DNA of 64,000 bases from Desulfovibrio sp. (GTDB lineage: Bacteria > Desulfobacterota > Desulfovibrionia > Desulfovibrionales > Desulfovibrionaceae). The notes beneath the pieces were generated by a model. That model was not told where the DNA came from. It made no database searches and was given only the letters and a program-made list of their open reading frames with translations. The stretch lies in assembly GCF_019422935.1 (NCBI RefSeq), contig NZ_JAHZCJ010000007.1, forward strand, positions 1 to 64,000, given 5' to 3'. Positions 52,240 to 61,026 of this stretch are shown here, in pieces. Position numbers and translations under genes: made by a program. Position 1 is the first letter of the stretch, and every line of letters begins with the position of its first letter.

Positions 52240-53073
52240 TTATTTTTTCAATATAACATTCCATCCCCGCAACTCCAGAGCCTTACCGTAGCTCGCGCAG
52301 GTATTGACGCAGTCGCCGCAGTGGGTGCAGTCCCTGCGCTCTGGCCCGCCCTTGCGGCGCGGATTCAGCTCAAGCGAGCAAGCCTGCTTGCAGGGAGCCT
52401 TGCCCTTGCAGGTGCAGTTTGCAGCCTGCCAGCCGATGCGCAGGCCCGGAGCCTTGGCGGGCAGGCATTGGGCAGCAGCGCCGAGCAGCACCGACTGCGG
52501 GCACACAAAGCGGCACCACAGCCTTTTGCCAGCCACAAGCTCAAGCGCCAGCGCCGCCAGCGGCACAGCCACCGCTCCAAGCAAAAGCCAAAAGTCCCCG
52601 CCCTGCCATACAAGCATGGGCAGGAGCGATAGCTCGCCCGGCAGCGAAACTATGCCCATTGCGGGAAAGCCCGCCACCAGAGCCGCCGCAAGCCCTGCCC
52701 CCAGCAGCAGAGCCTTGCCCGCAAACGCACGGCCTTCCTTCACGTGCGCGCCGCCTTGACGCCCACGCGCCCAGTGCGCCAGCTCGGAAAAAAATCCGTA
52801 GGGGCATATCCACGAGCAAAAAACTCTGCCCAGCACCAAGGCCAGCGCCAGCGAGATCAAGGCCCCGATCAGCAGACGCTCACCAGGTAAAAAGCCTGTG
52901 GCCGCAACCTGGGCCGCGCCAACCGGGTCAGCAAAGGGAATGCCGAAAAAATCCAGCGCAAAAAAACTGCCGCTGATCTGGCGCAGTTCTGCTGCATTGA
53001 GCCACGGCAGCATGCACAGCCCCGCTACCACCAGCACCTGCACGCCGCGCCGCGCCCAAGCGAGAATCTTCAT
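52240..53073 (-). CDS. napH: Quinol dehydrogenase membrane component NapH
   Basis: 277 residues from 53073 (MKILAWARRGVQVLVVAG), with GGAGG upstream. Four membrane helices; FCSWICPYGF near residue 84 and WCRFVCPQSVLLG near 184 are the CX3CP motifs of NapH. The C-terminus has one ferredoxin motif CTHCGDCVNTC and a Cys-rich stretch CTCKGKAPCKQAC. With NapG it may pass electrons from menaquinol. It overlaps napG by 4 nt and is last in the nap operon. Confidence 0.93.
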   Translation of the reverse strand: MKILAWARRGVQVLVVAGLCMLPWLNAAELRQISGSFFALDFFGIPFADPVGAAQVAATGFLPGERLLIGALISLALALVLGRVFCSWICPYGFFSELAHWARGRQGGAHVKEGRAFAGKALLLGAGLAAALVAGFPAMGIVSLPGELSLLPMLVWQGGDFWLLLGAVAVPLAALALELVAGKRLWCRFVCPQSVLLGAAAQCLPAKAPGLRIGWQAANCTCKGKAPCKQACSLELNPRRKGGPERRDCTHCGDCVNTCASYGKALELRGWNVILKK

Positions 53074-53594
53074 GCCTTGCCTCCGGGCGATTTTTCCGTG
53101 GGAGCCGCCAGCGGCGGCACAAAGCGGGATGAAGCGGGAACAATCTCCACAGCTTGCACCGGGCAGACATAGTCGCAAATGCCGCACCCAACGCAGGCCG
53201 TGGTCATGGCAGGCACCAGCCCGCCGCTCAGCACCACGGCTGTTCCACGCAGGGGGCAGCGGTCGTAGCAGGTCATGCACATGGTGCCGGTTTTGTAATT
53301 ATGGCAGCGGTCTTTAAGAATATAGGCCTGCCCCATTCCGACCCGCGCAATTTCCCTTACGCTCGTGTCCAACGCCCCTGTGGGGCAGACAGGCGGGCAC
53401 TTCATGCAGAGGTAGCAGGGCTCTCTGCGGGGGCGCACCTGCGGCGTGCGCCGCGCGCGCCCCAGACCGCCAGCCAGCTCGATACTTTCGTGCGGGCAGA
53501 CGGTCACGCACTTGCCGCAACGAACGCACTTGCGCAAAAAGGTTTCTTCATCCACAGCACCCGGCGGGCGCAGAGGCGGCACAAAAAGGCTCAT
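53070..53594 (-). CDS. napG: Ferredoxin-type protein NapG
   Basis: 174 residues with four [4Fe-4S] motifs: CVRCGKCVTVCP near 23, CYLCMKCPPVCP near 60, CHNYKTGTMCMTCYDRCP near 97 and CVGCGICDYVCP near 134. The usual NapG begins with a Tat signal; this one starts MSLFVPPLRPPGAVDEETF directly at the end of napD (4-nt overlap), so no export signal is seen. Confidence 0.9.
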   Translation of the reverse strand: MSLFVPPLRPPGAVDEETFLRKCVRCGKCVTVCPHESIELAGGLGRARRTPQVRPRREPCYLCMKCPPVCPTGALDTSVREIARVGMGQAYILKDRCHNYKTGTMCMTCYDRCPLRGTAVVLSGGLVPAMTTACVGCGICDYVCPVQAVEIVPASSRFVPPLAAPTEKSPGGKA

Positions 53595-53938
53595 TTCGTC
53601 TCCCTTGCCTGTTCCCCGCCCCCGCTATTGCCCGCGTCCGCGCCCGCATGGCGGCGCGGCTCATGCGCAGGGCAGCCCATGTGCCCTTGCACGTCCAGAT
53701 CATCCTCATAATCGGCAAAGGCCAGATGCAGATCGTCCACCTCCGGCAGTTCCCGCAACGCCATGAGTTCCCTCTGGATTTTGTCCGAAGGCTGCTCCAC
53801 CACGACCACCAGCCCGCCAATGTCCGCGCCATCCGGCGTGCGCTGCACATCCAGAATGCCTTCTCTGCCCTGCAAAGCCTTCTCAAGCCTTGCGCAGGCT
53901 GCTGCTGAAGCACTCAGGATTATTCCCGCAATAGCCAT
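53591..53938 (-). CDS. napD: NapD chaperone
   Basis: Cytoplasmic chaperone that binds the NapA signal peptide. Start 53938 (MAIAGIILSASAAACARLEKAL) with GGGAGGA upstream; 115 residues. The conserved core is GGLVVVVEQPSDKIQREL. An extra C-terminal tail rich in His and Gly (about 25 residues) is not usual. Confidence 0.92.
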   Translation of the reverse strand: MAIAGIILSASAAACARLEKALQGREGILDVQRTPDGADIGGLVVVVEQPSDKIQRELMALRELPEVDDLHLAFADYEDDLDVQGHMGCPAHEPRRHAGADAGNSGGGEQARETK

Positions 53939-54016
53939 ATTTCCTCCCGCGTTACCCCGCCCGCATGCCAAACACACGGACGGGGCCTTCACTCATATGG
54001 GGCTTACCGATGGGCG

Positions 54017-56287
54017 TTAAACCTTGCGAACCCGCGCGGCGCAGATCTTGTATTCCGGCTCGCGCGAACCGGGGTCGGTGGCGTCCAGAAACAGCTTGTT
54101 GACCAGCTTTTTGGGATCAAAAAACGGCACGGCCACAAGCCCTGGCCTGCACACATCGCTTACGCGCGCGGGCAGTTCCATTTTGTCGCGCCGGGTTTCC
54201 AGAATCACGTTGTCCCCGTGCTTCACGCCGAGGGAGGCGGCGTCCTGCTCGTTGATTTCCACAAAGGCCGCCGGGTTGGCCTTGAGCAGTTCCGGCACCT
54301 TGCCCGTCATGGTCGCGGTGTGCCAGTGGTCGATAACGCGCATGGAGGTAAGGTACAGCGGGTATTCGGCATCCGGCTCTTCCGCAGCGCCCTTGGCGGG
54401 CCGCATGAAGATGGTGGGCTTGCCGTCCGGCTTGCCGTAAAAGAAGAACTTGTCCGGATGATCGGCTGGCACCAGCGGATCATGCCCGCGCACAAAGCGC
54501 AGATTGGTGCCGGGGTGATCCTCCGAGGGACAGGGCCAGATGATGCCTGATTCTTTGCGCAGGCGCTCGCGCGTCATGCCGTAGAAATCATAGGTGGTGC
54601 CCTTGGCCACCATGCGCCATTCGTTCCACACGTCCTCGGCGTTTTTGAAGTTCACCAGCTTGGGGTCAACGCCCGCGCGCTTGGCGAATTCCACCAGAGT
54701 GTTCACTGTAGGGCGGCACTGGCCGGGCGAATCCACGGCCTTTTCGGTCAGTGAATACCGCCGCTCGCCGCAGCCGTACACGCCGTCACGCTCGCACCAG
54801 AAGGAAGGCGCAAGCACAAGGTCGGCGTATTGCAGGGTGACGGCATCGGGGAAGGCCTCAATGCACACGATGAACGATTCCGGATGCGACATGGCCTTGT
54901 GCACCTTGTTCAGGTTGGGCAGTGTGTGCGCGGGATTGGTCTCGCAAATGACCATGCACTTCACATCGCCCCGGCCAAGGGCCTCAAAAAGTGCCACGGT
55001 GTGATAGCCGGGATTGGGCGAAATGCGCCCTTCCGGCAGGCCCCAGAGTTTTTCCATCTCCGCCCGGTGCTTGGGATTGGGAATGGCGCGGCCCGCTGGC
55101 AGCAGATGCGAGAGCGCACCGGTATCGCGCACGCCGCCGCAGGCGTTGGGCTGGCCCGTGAGGGAAAAAGGCGTTGCGCCTGGGCGGCATATCTGCCCGG
55201 TCAGCAGATGCAGGTTGTGGATAAGGTTGTTGGCAAAAACCCCCTGCACGCGCTGATTGATGCCCATGCACCACAGGCTCATGGTGGCGGACGATTCGGC
55301 AAAGGCTCTGGCCGCCGAATAAATCTGCTCCACAGGGACGCGGCAGATTTCGGCTACTTTTTCAGGCCGGTAGTTTTCCAGAAAGGCCTTGTAGCCTTCA
55401 AAGTCCGAGGGTTTACCTTCGGCATCCACAAAGCTCACATAGCGCTGCCAGAAACGCGGGTTGTCCAGCTCCTCTTTGATGATGACCCAGGCCATGCTGT
55501 GCATGAAGGCCAGATCCGTGCCGGGGCGAAAGGCCACGTGCATGTCGGCGATGCGCGCAGTATTGGTGCGGCGCGGGTCGGCCACAATGATCTTGATGCC
55601 CGGCTCCACCTGCTTGCGGCGGGCAATGCGGCGAAACAGCACGGGGTGCGCCTCTGAGGTATTGGAACCGATGATGAAAAAACAGGTGGCCTGATCGATG
55701 TCGGCATAGGTGCCCATGGGCTCGTCCTTGCCGAAGGTGGTGGTATAGCCGCCCACAGCCGAGGCCATGCACAGACGGGGGTTGCCGTCCACGTTATTAG
55801 TGCCGAAGCCAGCCTTAAATATTTTGCTGGCGAGGTAGCTTTCTTCCGTCAGGCATTGGCCGGAGCCATACCAGGCAACTGAATTTGCGCCATACGTATC
55901 AATGCTGTGCCGGAATTTGGAGGCCATGAGGTCAAGGGCTTCATCCCAGCTCACAGGCTCAAGGGGGCCGCCCTTTTTGCGCCGCACCATGGGCTGGGTG
56001 ACGCGCTCCTTGGAGTTGAGCACGGGAATGAGAAGCGAGCCTTTAAGGCACAGCAGGCCCGCGTTGTGGTTGTTGGGGTCGCCCTGAATGGCAACGGCCT
56101 TGCCGTTTTTAACGCCCACCATCACCCCGCAGCCGGTGCCGCAGTAACGGCACACGCCTTTGACCCATTTGTCGGGTTTCTGATCGTCCGCAGCAAGGGC
56201 GAGGGTTGGCAGGCCCACGCCCGTGGCCGCCGCCATAGCGGCAGACATGGCAAAAAAACGTAAAAAGTCACGACGCGATGAATTCAT
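54017..56287 (-). CDS. napA: Periplasmic nitrate reductase catalytic subunit NapA
   Basis: Molybdopterin bis-MGD enzyme reducing nitrate to nitrite. 756 residues from 56287 with Tat signal SRRDFLRFFAMSAAMAAATGVGLPTLALA. The iron-sulfur motif CRYCGTGCGVMVG...GLLCLKG is near residue 46, and the Mo-ligand Cys in GNPRLCMASAVGG near 150. This is the monomeric Desulfovibrio type known from crystal structures. It lies between napM and napD. Confidence 0.97.
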   Translation of the reverse strand: MNSSRRDFLRFFAMSAAMAAATGVGLPTLALAADDQKPDKWVKGVCRYCGTGCGVMVGVKNGKAVAIQGDPNNHNAGLLCLKGSLLIPVLNSKERVTQPMVRRKKGGPLEPVSWDEALDLMASKFRHSIDTYGANSVAWYGSGQCLTEESYLASKIFKAGFGTNNVDGNPRLCMASAVGGYTTTFGKDEPMGTYADIDQATCFFIIGSNTSEAHPVLFRRIARRKQVEPGIKIIVADPRRTNTARIADMHVAFRPGTDLAFMHSMAWVIIKEELDNPRFWQRYVSFVDAEGKPSDFEGYKAFLENYRPEKVAEICRVPVEQIYSAARAFAESSATMSLWCMGINQRVQGVFANNLIHNLHLLTGQICRPGATPFSLTGQPNACGGVRDTGALSHLLPAGRAIPNPKHRAEMEKLWGLPEGRISPNPGYHTVALFEALGRGDVKCMVICETNPAHTLPNLNKVHKAMSHPESFIVCIEAFPDAVTLQYADLVLAPSFWCERDGVYGCGERRYSLTEKAVDSPGQCRPTVNTLVEFAKRAGVDPKLVNFKNAEDVWNEWRMVAKGTTYDFYGMTRERLRKESGIIWPCPSEDHPGTNLRFVRGHDPLVPADHPDKFFFYGKPDGKPTIFMRPAKGAAEEPDAEYPLYLTSMRVIDHWHTATMTGKVPELLKANPAAFVEINEQDAASLGVKHGDNVILETRRDKMELPARVSDVCRPGLVAVPFFDPKKLVNKLFLDATDPGSREPEYKICAARVRKV

Positions 56288-56397
56288 ATCCGCAACCTCG
56301 CTGTTAGCTTGGCATGATTGTTTCTTTACTGCGGGCCGCCTGCTTGCGGGCTGGCCCACCCTGCGCTGCCAGATGCGGCGCATACCGCACGTGCGGG

Positions 56398-56844
56398 CTA
56401 CCAGTCCGTCTTGCCGCTGGGCATACGGTATTCGTAAGCCTTGCCGTGCATGGGGCTCTGATGGTTGGGGTGACAGGCGGAACAGTCATCGCGCTTGCCA
56501 AACTTGGCCTCCATGCGCTGGATGGAAAGCGAATGGCAACGGGCGCAGACCTCAACCCCCGGCTTGCGGGTAAAGGGAATAGCCCCCTTGCCGTCTGGCA
56601 TGCCGTGACAGGTCTGGCAACGCACAAGGGTGATGCCGTGCTTGCTCTCATACCATTCCTGCGCAAGGCGGGGGGTGCTCTTCATGTGGCAGGCGTAGCA
56701 ATCGCCCGCCATCTGCGGAGAATCCAGATGCTTGGCCGCCTCGCAGCGCTCCGCAGGGAAGGCCCAGGCCATATACAGAAAATAGCCGCCCGTCAGCACC
56801 GCCAGGGCAAGCAGAACGATGAGCAGTTTCTTGTTACGAGTCAT
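56398..56844 (-). CDS. napM: Tetraheme cytochrome c NapM
   Basis: 148 residues with an N-terminal membrane anchor or signal (LLIVLLALAVLTGGYFLYMAW) and four CXXCH motifs: CYACH, CQTCH, CARCH, CSACH. The napM gene between napC and napA is known from D. desulfuricans; it would link NapC to NapA in place of NapB. It overlaps napC by 4 nt. Confidence 0.93.
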   Translation of the reverse strand: MTRNKKLLIVLLALAVLTGGYFLYMAWAFPAERCEAAKHLDSPQMAGDCYACHMKSTPRLAQEWYESKHGITLVRCQTCHGMPDGKGAIPFTRKPGVEVCARCHSLSIQRMEAKFGKRDDCSACHPNHQSPMHGKAYEYRMPSGKTDW

Positions 56845-57413
56845 GGCCGTATCTCCTTGATTTTCTGTGCGAACTTCTGATTTGCGGGAATGCGCTCGTC
56901 AAATGCGGGCAAGTGGGCAAGGTTGCGATGGCAGCCCACGCAACCGCTGCGGGCCTGACCGTTCTTGCCCTCGTAATTGTCGTGCGCAAGGCGGCCCTCT
57001 GCCGAGATCGGCCCGTCCGCCTTGGCATTACGGGTCAAATCCTGATGGCAGGCGCGGCAGTTGGCATCGTCAGTAAAGCGGCGGGCAATGGGTTGCATGG
57101 CAGCCCGGTCAAGATCCGTACCGCCATCCACATTGTGAACCCACAGGTCTTTCATCCCCATCCATGCCTTGGCGCCGAGCATGCGGGCCAGATTGCCCGA
57201 AGGGATATGGCATTGCGAGCATCCGATGGCTTTGCCCTGTGCGTCCTTGGCGTGCGGTGAGAGCATCAGTTCATCCTGATACACGCGCATTTCGTGGCAG
57301 GACAGGCAAAACTCCGTCCGCGACGAATACGACACTCCCGCTGCCGCCAGGCCCACGCACGCGGCCAGGGCTATACAGCCCACAATCCAGACGCGCTTAG
57401 AAGGATACGGCAT
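56841..57413 (-). CDS. napC: NapC/NirT-family tetraheme quinol dehydrogenase
   Basis: Membrane-anchored cytochrome oxidising menaquinol. Start 57413 (MPYPSKRVWIVGCIALAAC) has GGAGA upstream; 190 residues. One N-terminal membrane helix, then CLSCH, CSQCH, CRACH and CVGCH. First gene of napC-M-A-D-G-H. Confidence 0.94.
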   Translation of the reverse strand: MPYPSKRVWIVGCIALAACVGLAAAGVSYSSRTEFCLSCHEMRVYQDELMLSPHAKDAQGKAIGCSQCHIPSGNLARMLGAKAWMGMKDLWVHNVDGGTDLDRAAMQPIARRFTDDANCRACHQDLTRNAKADGPISAEGRLAHDNYEGKNGQARSGCVGCHRNLAHLPAFDERIPANQKFAQKIKEIRP

Positions 57414-57514
57414 GGTTTTGGTCTCCATGGCTGATGGTGCCGCCATGCCAAAAGGGCATTCCCGTCCGGGGATATGCCTGCGGCAGGGCGCAAATTGTGA
57501 ATTTCACCACAAAA

Positions 57515-57532
57515 AGCAAAAGAGGTGCCAAA
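57515..57532 (-). promoter_or_regulatory. Sigma-54 promoter of the nap operon
   Basis: The minus strand reads TTTGGCACCTCTTTTGCT: -24 TGGCAC, -12 TTGCT, GG-N10-GC, a near-perfect consensus. Transcription would start near 57504, about 90 nt before napC. Confidence 0.78.
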
Positions 57533-57601
57533 AACCCTGTTTTGAAAATTTGTGTGATTAGCGGTAGTTCGTGATCTGTTGAAAGGCAGGGGCTTAGGAT
57601 T

Positions 57602-57647
57602 TGTCAGAATAAAATGACAAAAATCATCTTATTCTGACAACATGACA
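57602..57647. promoter_or_regulatory. Inverted repeat upstream of nap, candidate activator site
   Basis: TGTCAGAATAA (57602-57612) and TTATTCTGACA (57629-57639) form a perfect 11-bp inverted repeat with a 16-bp spacer. Extra TGACA words are at 57615-57619 and 57643-57647. It lies about 100-135 bp upstream of the predicted nap start, the usual place for a sigma-54 enhancer site. The cognate regulator is not in the window. Confidence 0.6.
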
Positions 57648-57659
57648 ACTGGAGCAGAC

Positions 57660-57692
57660 AAAAAAACCGAGCCAACACTTTGGTTGGCTCGG
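57660..57692 (-). terminator. Terminator of the alpha/beta hydrolase gene
   Basis: CCGAGCCAAC (57667-57676) pairs with GTTGGCTCGG (57683-57692); on the minus strand seven T follow. Confidence 0.9.
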
Positions 57693-57752
57693 AAATGTGA
57701 GGTGGGGCGGGGCATATCCCGGCCCTCAGACAGATAAAAAACGCGATAAAAA

Positions 57753-58667
57753 CTATTTTTGCGCAGCAGCCGTATTTTTATAAATCCAGGTGCTGATCGC
57801 AGAAACCGCTTGTCCTTCTATACCCAAAAAGCCGTGCGCAGACATGCCCTGGCAAGCGTCAGCAATGGCATCCCCGTGCGAAAGGGCTATCACATCCTTG
57901 CGGGGCGCGTTTTTAAAGGCGCGCTGCAAACCCGCCACGCCGGAATACGGACTGACCTTACAGGCATCCTGCTCATTATGCAGAATGAGAACCGGGATGG
58001 AAACACGCCCCAGGTCCGCATTGTAGATGGTGGCAGGATTCTTTTTGCTGTTCTGCGTAACGGTGGAGCTGACCACCAGGGCATCGGCATTGCCGTGCTC
58101 AAGCCGCGCGGCGGTATTGGCCGCAGATATGGTGCCCCTGCTGGTTCCCACCAGCACCACGGGCACATGCCACTGTTTACGCACAAATTCCATGACCATA
58201 GCGGCATCCTGAGCCTGCTCCGCGCTTGTGCGGTAACTGTTGGCGCTCTGGTTGCTTATACCTGTTGGTACATCCAGCAGCACCGCCACCAGCCCCTCCC
58301 TGGCAAAGAGTTCTCTGGAGCGGGCCAGGAAATTCCCCTGAAGGCTTGTCTGATCCCCGTTTTCCGTCAATCCCAGACAGCCGTTGTCGCCCGCAAAAAG
58401 GATCACGGCGGCCCTTGGCTGTGCGGGCACATCCACCAGAGCGCGCAGTGCGCCCTGTTTGGCGGTTTGCCACTGCACAAAAAGGCGCTCGGGTGATGTG
58501 GAAAGTTTTTTCTGCACCACGCCCTGAGCATCAGCGCTCCAGGCGGGGCCGCACAACACGCTCAACAGCATCCCGCAAAAAAGGCACAGGGCAAAAAAAG
58601 GCTTCCGCCTCTGCGCACTTTGACGCGCGGCCAAGGCCACTGACGAATCTGAGCCAATACCGATCAT
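57753..58667 (-). CDS. Secreted alpha/beta hydrolase
   Basis: 304 residues with a signal peptide (PFFALCLFCGMLLSVLCGPAWSADA). Nucleophile elbow GTSRG near residue 172; acid and base candidates in HNEQDAC and in SHGD or SAHGF near the C-terminus. Fold similar to dienelactone hydrolases or esterases. The substrate is unknown. Single gene. Confidence 0.8.
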   Translation of the reverse strand: MIGIGSDSSVALAARQSAQRRKPFFALCLFCGMLLSVLCGPAWSADAQGVVQKKLSTSPERLFVQWQTAKQGALRALVDVPAQPRAAVILFAGDNGCLGLTENGDQTSLQGNFLARSRELFAREGLVAVLLDVPTGISNQSANSYRTSAEQAQDAAMVMEFVRKQWHVPVVLVGTSRGTISAANTAARLEHGNADALVVSSTVTQNSKKNPATIYNADLGRVSIPVLILHNEQDACKVSPYSGVAGLQRAFKNAPRKDVIALSHGDAIADACQGMSAHGFLGIEGQAVSAISTWIYKNTAAAQK

Positions 58668-58871
58668 TGCGCCTTCCTGTTGTATCCGGCGATCTTCGCC
58701 GCTCCTGAATCCCAGAGTGTTGCTGCCCTGCCCAGCGCCAGCAGCATCATATCCTTCACAAATGCCTTCTATTGTGTAAGGAAACCGTTAAGGAAACCTG
58801 CGTGTTGCAAACTGGCGCTGCTGCCGCTGTTTCCGCGTCCCCATTGTGGTTTGGTGCAAATCCGCTACAGT

Positions 58872-60131
58872 ATGCCCATGATACGTTATGGATTTGCCTG
58901 CAAGACCATCGGGGTACCCGGCGCTGACCTGAGCGCCCTTACCCTTGCGCGGGCCACGCCCGAAAACATGCTCGCCGTGTGCCGCCATAACCTGCGCGCA
59001 CTGGGAACCATATTGCGCTACTGCGCCTCGGCGCGCATCCCCCTGATGCGCATAAGCTCGGACATCATCCCGCTGGCCTCGCACCCGCAAAACACATTTG
59101 ACTGGCGTGCCAAGCTGCACGAGGAATTTGAGGCACTGCGCGCAGTGCTGAAGAAAACCGGCATCCGGGTTTCCATGCATCCCGGTCAGTACACGGTGCT
59201 TAACTCCCCTCGGCAAGAGGTGGTGGAGCATGCCGTTGCCGACCTTGTATTTCATGCCGACTTTCTTGACGCGTTGGGGGCGGACGGCAGCGCCCGTATA
59301 GTGCTGCACCTCGGCGGGGGCTATGGCGACAGGGCTTCGGCTCTGGCTCGACTGACGGAAAACCTGCTGGCCCTGCCGCCGCACGTTCTGACCCGCATCT
59401 CTCTTGAAAATGACGAGCGCACCTTCACCATTGAAGATGCGCTGCATATCTGCAAAAAATGCGGCCTGCCTGCCATCTTTGACGTTTTTCACCATTCCCT
59501 GAATACCCCGGCAAAGGGGAATCTGGCGCACTGGCTTGATCGCGCTATGGAAAGCTGGAGTCCGCAGCAAGGCCGCCCCAAACTGCACTACAGCCAGCAG
59601 CTTGCAGGCGGTAAACCGGGCATGCACTCGCGCACCATTGCCATGCGTGAATTTATGGAATTTCATCAGTCGCTGGGTCAGCGCGAGGTGGATGTGATGC
59701 TGGAGGTGAAGGACAAAAACCTCTCAGCCGAAAAATGCATCCAGCTCACCAATTCTGGGCTGACGCGGCAGGAGCTTACGGCCCAGTGGGCCAGATACAA
59801 GTATCTGGTGCTGGAACGGGATCAGGCCGCCTACACGGGCATACGCGGCCTGCTCAAGGCGGAGACGCCCGATGCCAAGGGTTTTTATGCGCTGGTGGAG
59901 CAGGCCATGGAAAAGGAACTTTACGGGCCGCAGGCGCGCAATGCCGCCGAGCATGTATGGGGCTATGTGGACAAGCTGGCCTCGCCCGCAGAAAAAAAGC
60001 GCGCCCTGACGGGCATGGCTGAGCTGCAAAACGGCGTTGCCGCCCTGCCGCGCGTCAAACGCCTGCTGCTGACCCTGGCCGAACGGCATAAGGTGGAATA
60101 CCTGCTGCACAGCATCTATTTTTATGTGTAG
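58872..60131 (+). CDS. uvsE: UV DNA damage endonuclease UvdE/UvsE
   Basis: TIM-barrel nuclease cutting 5' to UV lesions. 419 residues from ATG 58872 (MPMIRYGFACKTIGVPG). Motifs: LMRISSDIIPLASHP near 55, SMHPGQYTVLNSP near 98, HLGGGYGDR, ISLENDERTFTIEDAL, and HYSQQLAGGKPGMHSRTI near 238 with metal His residues. The C-terminal extension of about 110 residues is longer than in small UvsE proteins. No clear Shine-Dalgarno; ATG 58878 is also possible. Confidence 0.88.
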   Translation: MPMIRYGFACKTIGVPGADLSALTLARATPENMLAVCRHNLRALGTILRYCASARIPLMRISSDIIPLASHPQNTFDWRAKLHEEFEALRAVLKKTGIRVSMHPGQYTVLNSPRQEVVEHAVADLVFHADFLDALGADGSARIVLHLGGGYGDRASALARLTENLLALPPHVLTRISLENDERTFTIEDALHICKKCGLPAIFDVFHHSLNTPAKGNLAHWLDRAMESWSPQQGRPKLHYSQQLAGGKPGMHSRTIAMREFMEFHQSLGQREVDVMLEVKDKNLSAEKCIQLTNSGLTRQELTAQWARYKYLVLERDQAAYTGIRGLLKAETPDAKGFYALVEQAMEKELYGPQARNAAEHVWGYVDKLASPAEKKRALTGMAELQNGVAALPRVKRLLLTLAERHKVEYLLHSIYFYV

Positions 60132-60173
60132 CAAAAAAAATTGGCGCAGGGCAGAACCGTGCGCCGAACGATG

Positions 60174-60694
60174 TCAGGCTGTTTCGCCCTGCCACTCCAT
60201 GTGCAACAGGGGGTAGGGATTGCCCTGCCCATCCAGAGCCGACCGCCCCACCACCTTGAAACCCTGCCGCTCATAAAAAGCCAGAGCCTGCGGATTCTGT
60301 TCGTTCACATCCAGCGTCAGCCGGGAGTGCAAGGCCCGCACGTGCTCCAGAAGCGCCCTGCCCACACCGTGACGGAAGCAGCGCGGCTCAACAAAGAGCA
60401 TTTCCACCTGCGTGCCGTTGCAGCCAATAAAGCCCGCCAACGGGCTGCCCGCAGCGTGTTGCGCGGAAGCAGCCTGCCCGCAATGCGCAAGCTCCGCCAC
60501 CCATAAAACTTCCACGCCCGACAGATAGATGTTGCGCACATCATGAAACAGGCGTTCCATCTCGCCGGAAGGCAAAAATGGTGAGTGGCCTCCACGCTGC
60601 GCCGCCACAAATCCGCCAGGGGCATATGGTCGCAGGCCGTTGCCTGCCGAATGCGAACCTCGCAAGTACTGCCCAGTTCTTCAGCGCCGCTCAT
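60174..60694 (-). pseudogene. GNAT acetyltransferase with a frameshift
   Basis: The N-terminus (VRIRQATACDHMPLADLWRRSVEATHHF) reads in one frame from 60694. The rest (LPSGEMERLFHDVRNIYL... VEPRCFRHGVGRALLEH... NPQALAFYERQGFKVVG) continues in the next frame. The switch falls at a run of five A (60574-60578, five T on the coding strand); a sixth would restore HHFLPSGEME. The start overlaps the preceding gene by 4 nt, confirming the N-terminus. Recent mutation, sequencing error or phase variation are all possible. Confidence 0.8.
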
Positions 60695-61005
60695 CGTCCA
60701 CTCTGAGAAGCAACCCCGGCCAGCAGCCCGGCAGTGCGGTCTACACGCAGGGGTGGCACATGGCTTTGCACTTCAAGGGTAAACTGCTCCTTGACCAGTT
60801 GACCGCCGTCAAGCAGGGCGCGGGCGCGAGCCTCGCGGTCAGGCGCGGCCGAAACCAAAGCCGGAGCCGACTGCTCATGCCCGTTGGCGTACTTGGGCGA
60901 AAAATGTCTTTCGACCAGCGCCACGCAAACAGTATAAGCCACAAAAACCACTGTTACACCGCCGAGAAACAGCGCCGTGCGCCATAACATCTTGAGCGTT
61001 TCCAT
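60691..61005 (-). CDS. Small single-helix membrane protein
   Basis: 104 residues with one membrane helix (about 8-30, WRTALFLGGVTVVFVAYTVCVAL) and a soluble tail. No recognised family. Coupled by a 4-nt overlap to the GNAT gene, 21 bp after the MOSC gene. Confidence 0.7.
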   Translation of the reverse strand: METLKMLWRTALFLGGVTVVFVAYTVCVALVERHFSPKYANGHEQSAPALVSAAPDREARARALLDGGQLVKEQFTLEVQSHVPPLRVDRTAGLLAGVASQSGR

Positions 61006-61026
61006 ACATCTCCCGACCTGAAGGTG

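Noticed and set aside
51005..52240. att duplication of the tRNA-Leu 3' end
   Set aside because: No second copy of the T-arm or acceptor sequence was found in the AT-rich stretch or at its right border.
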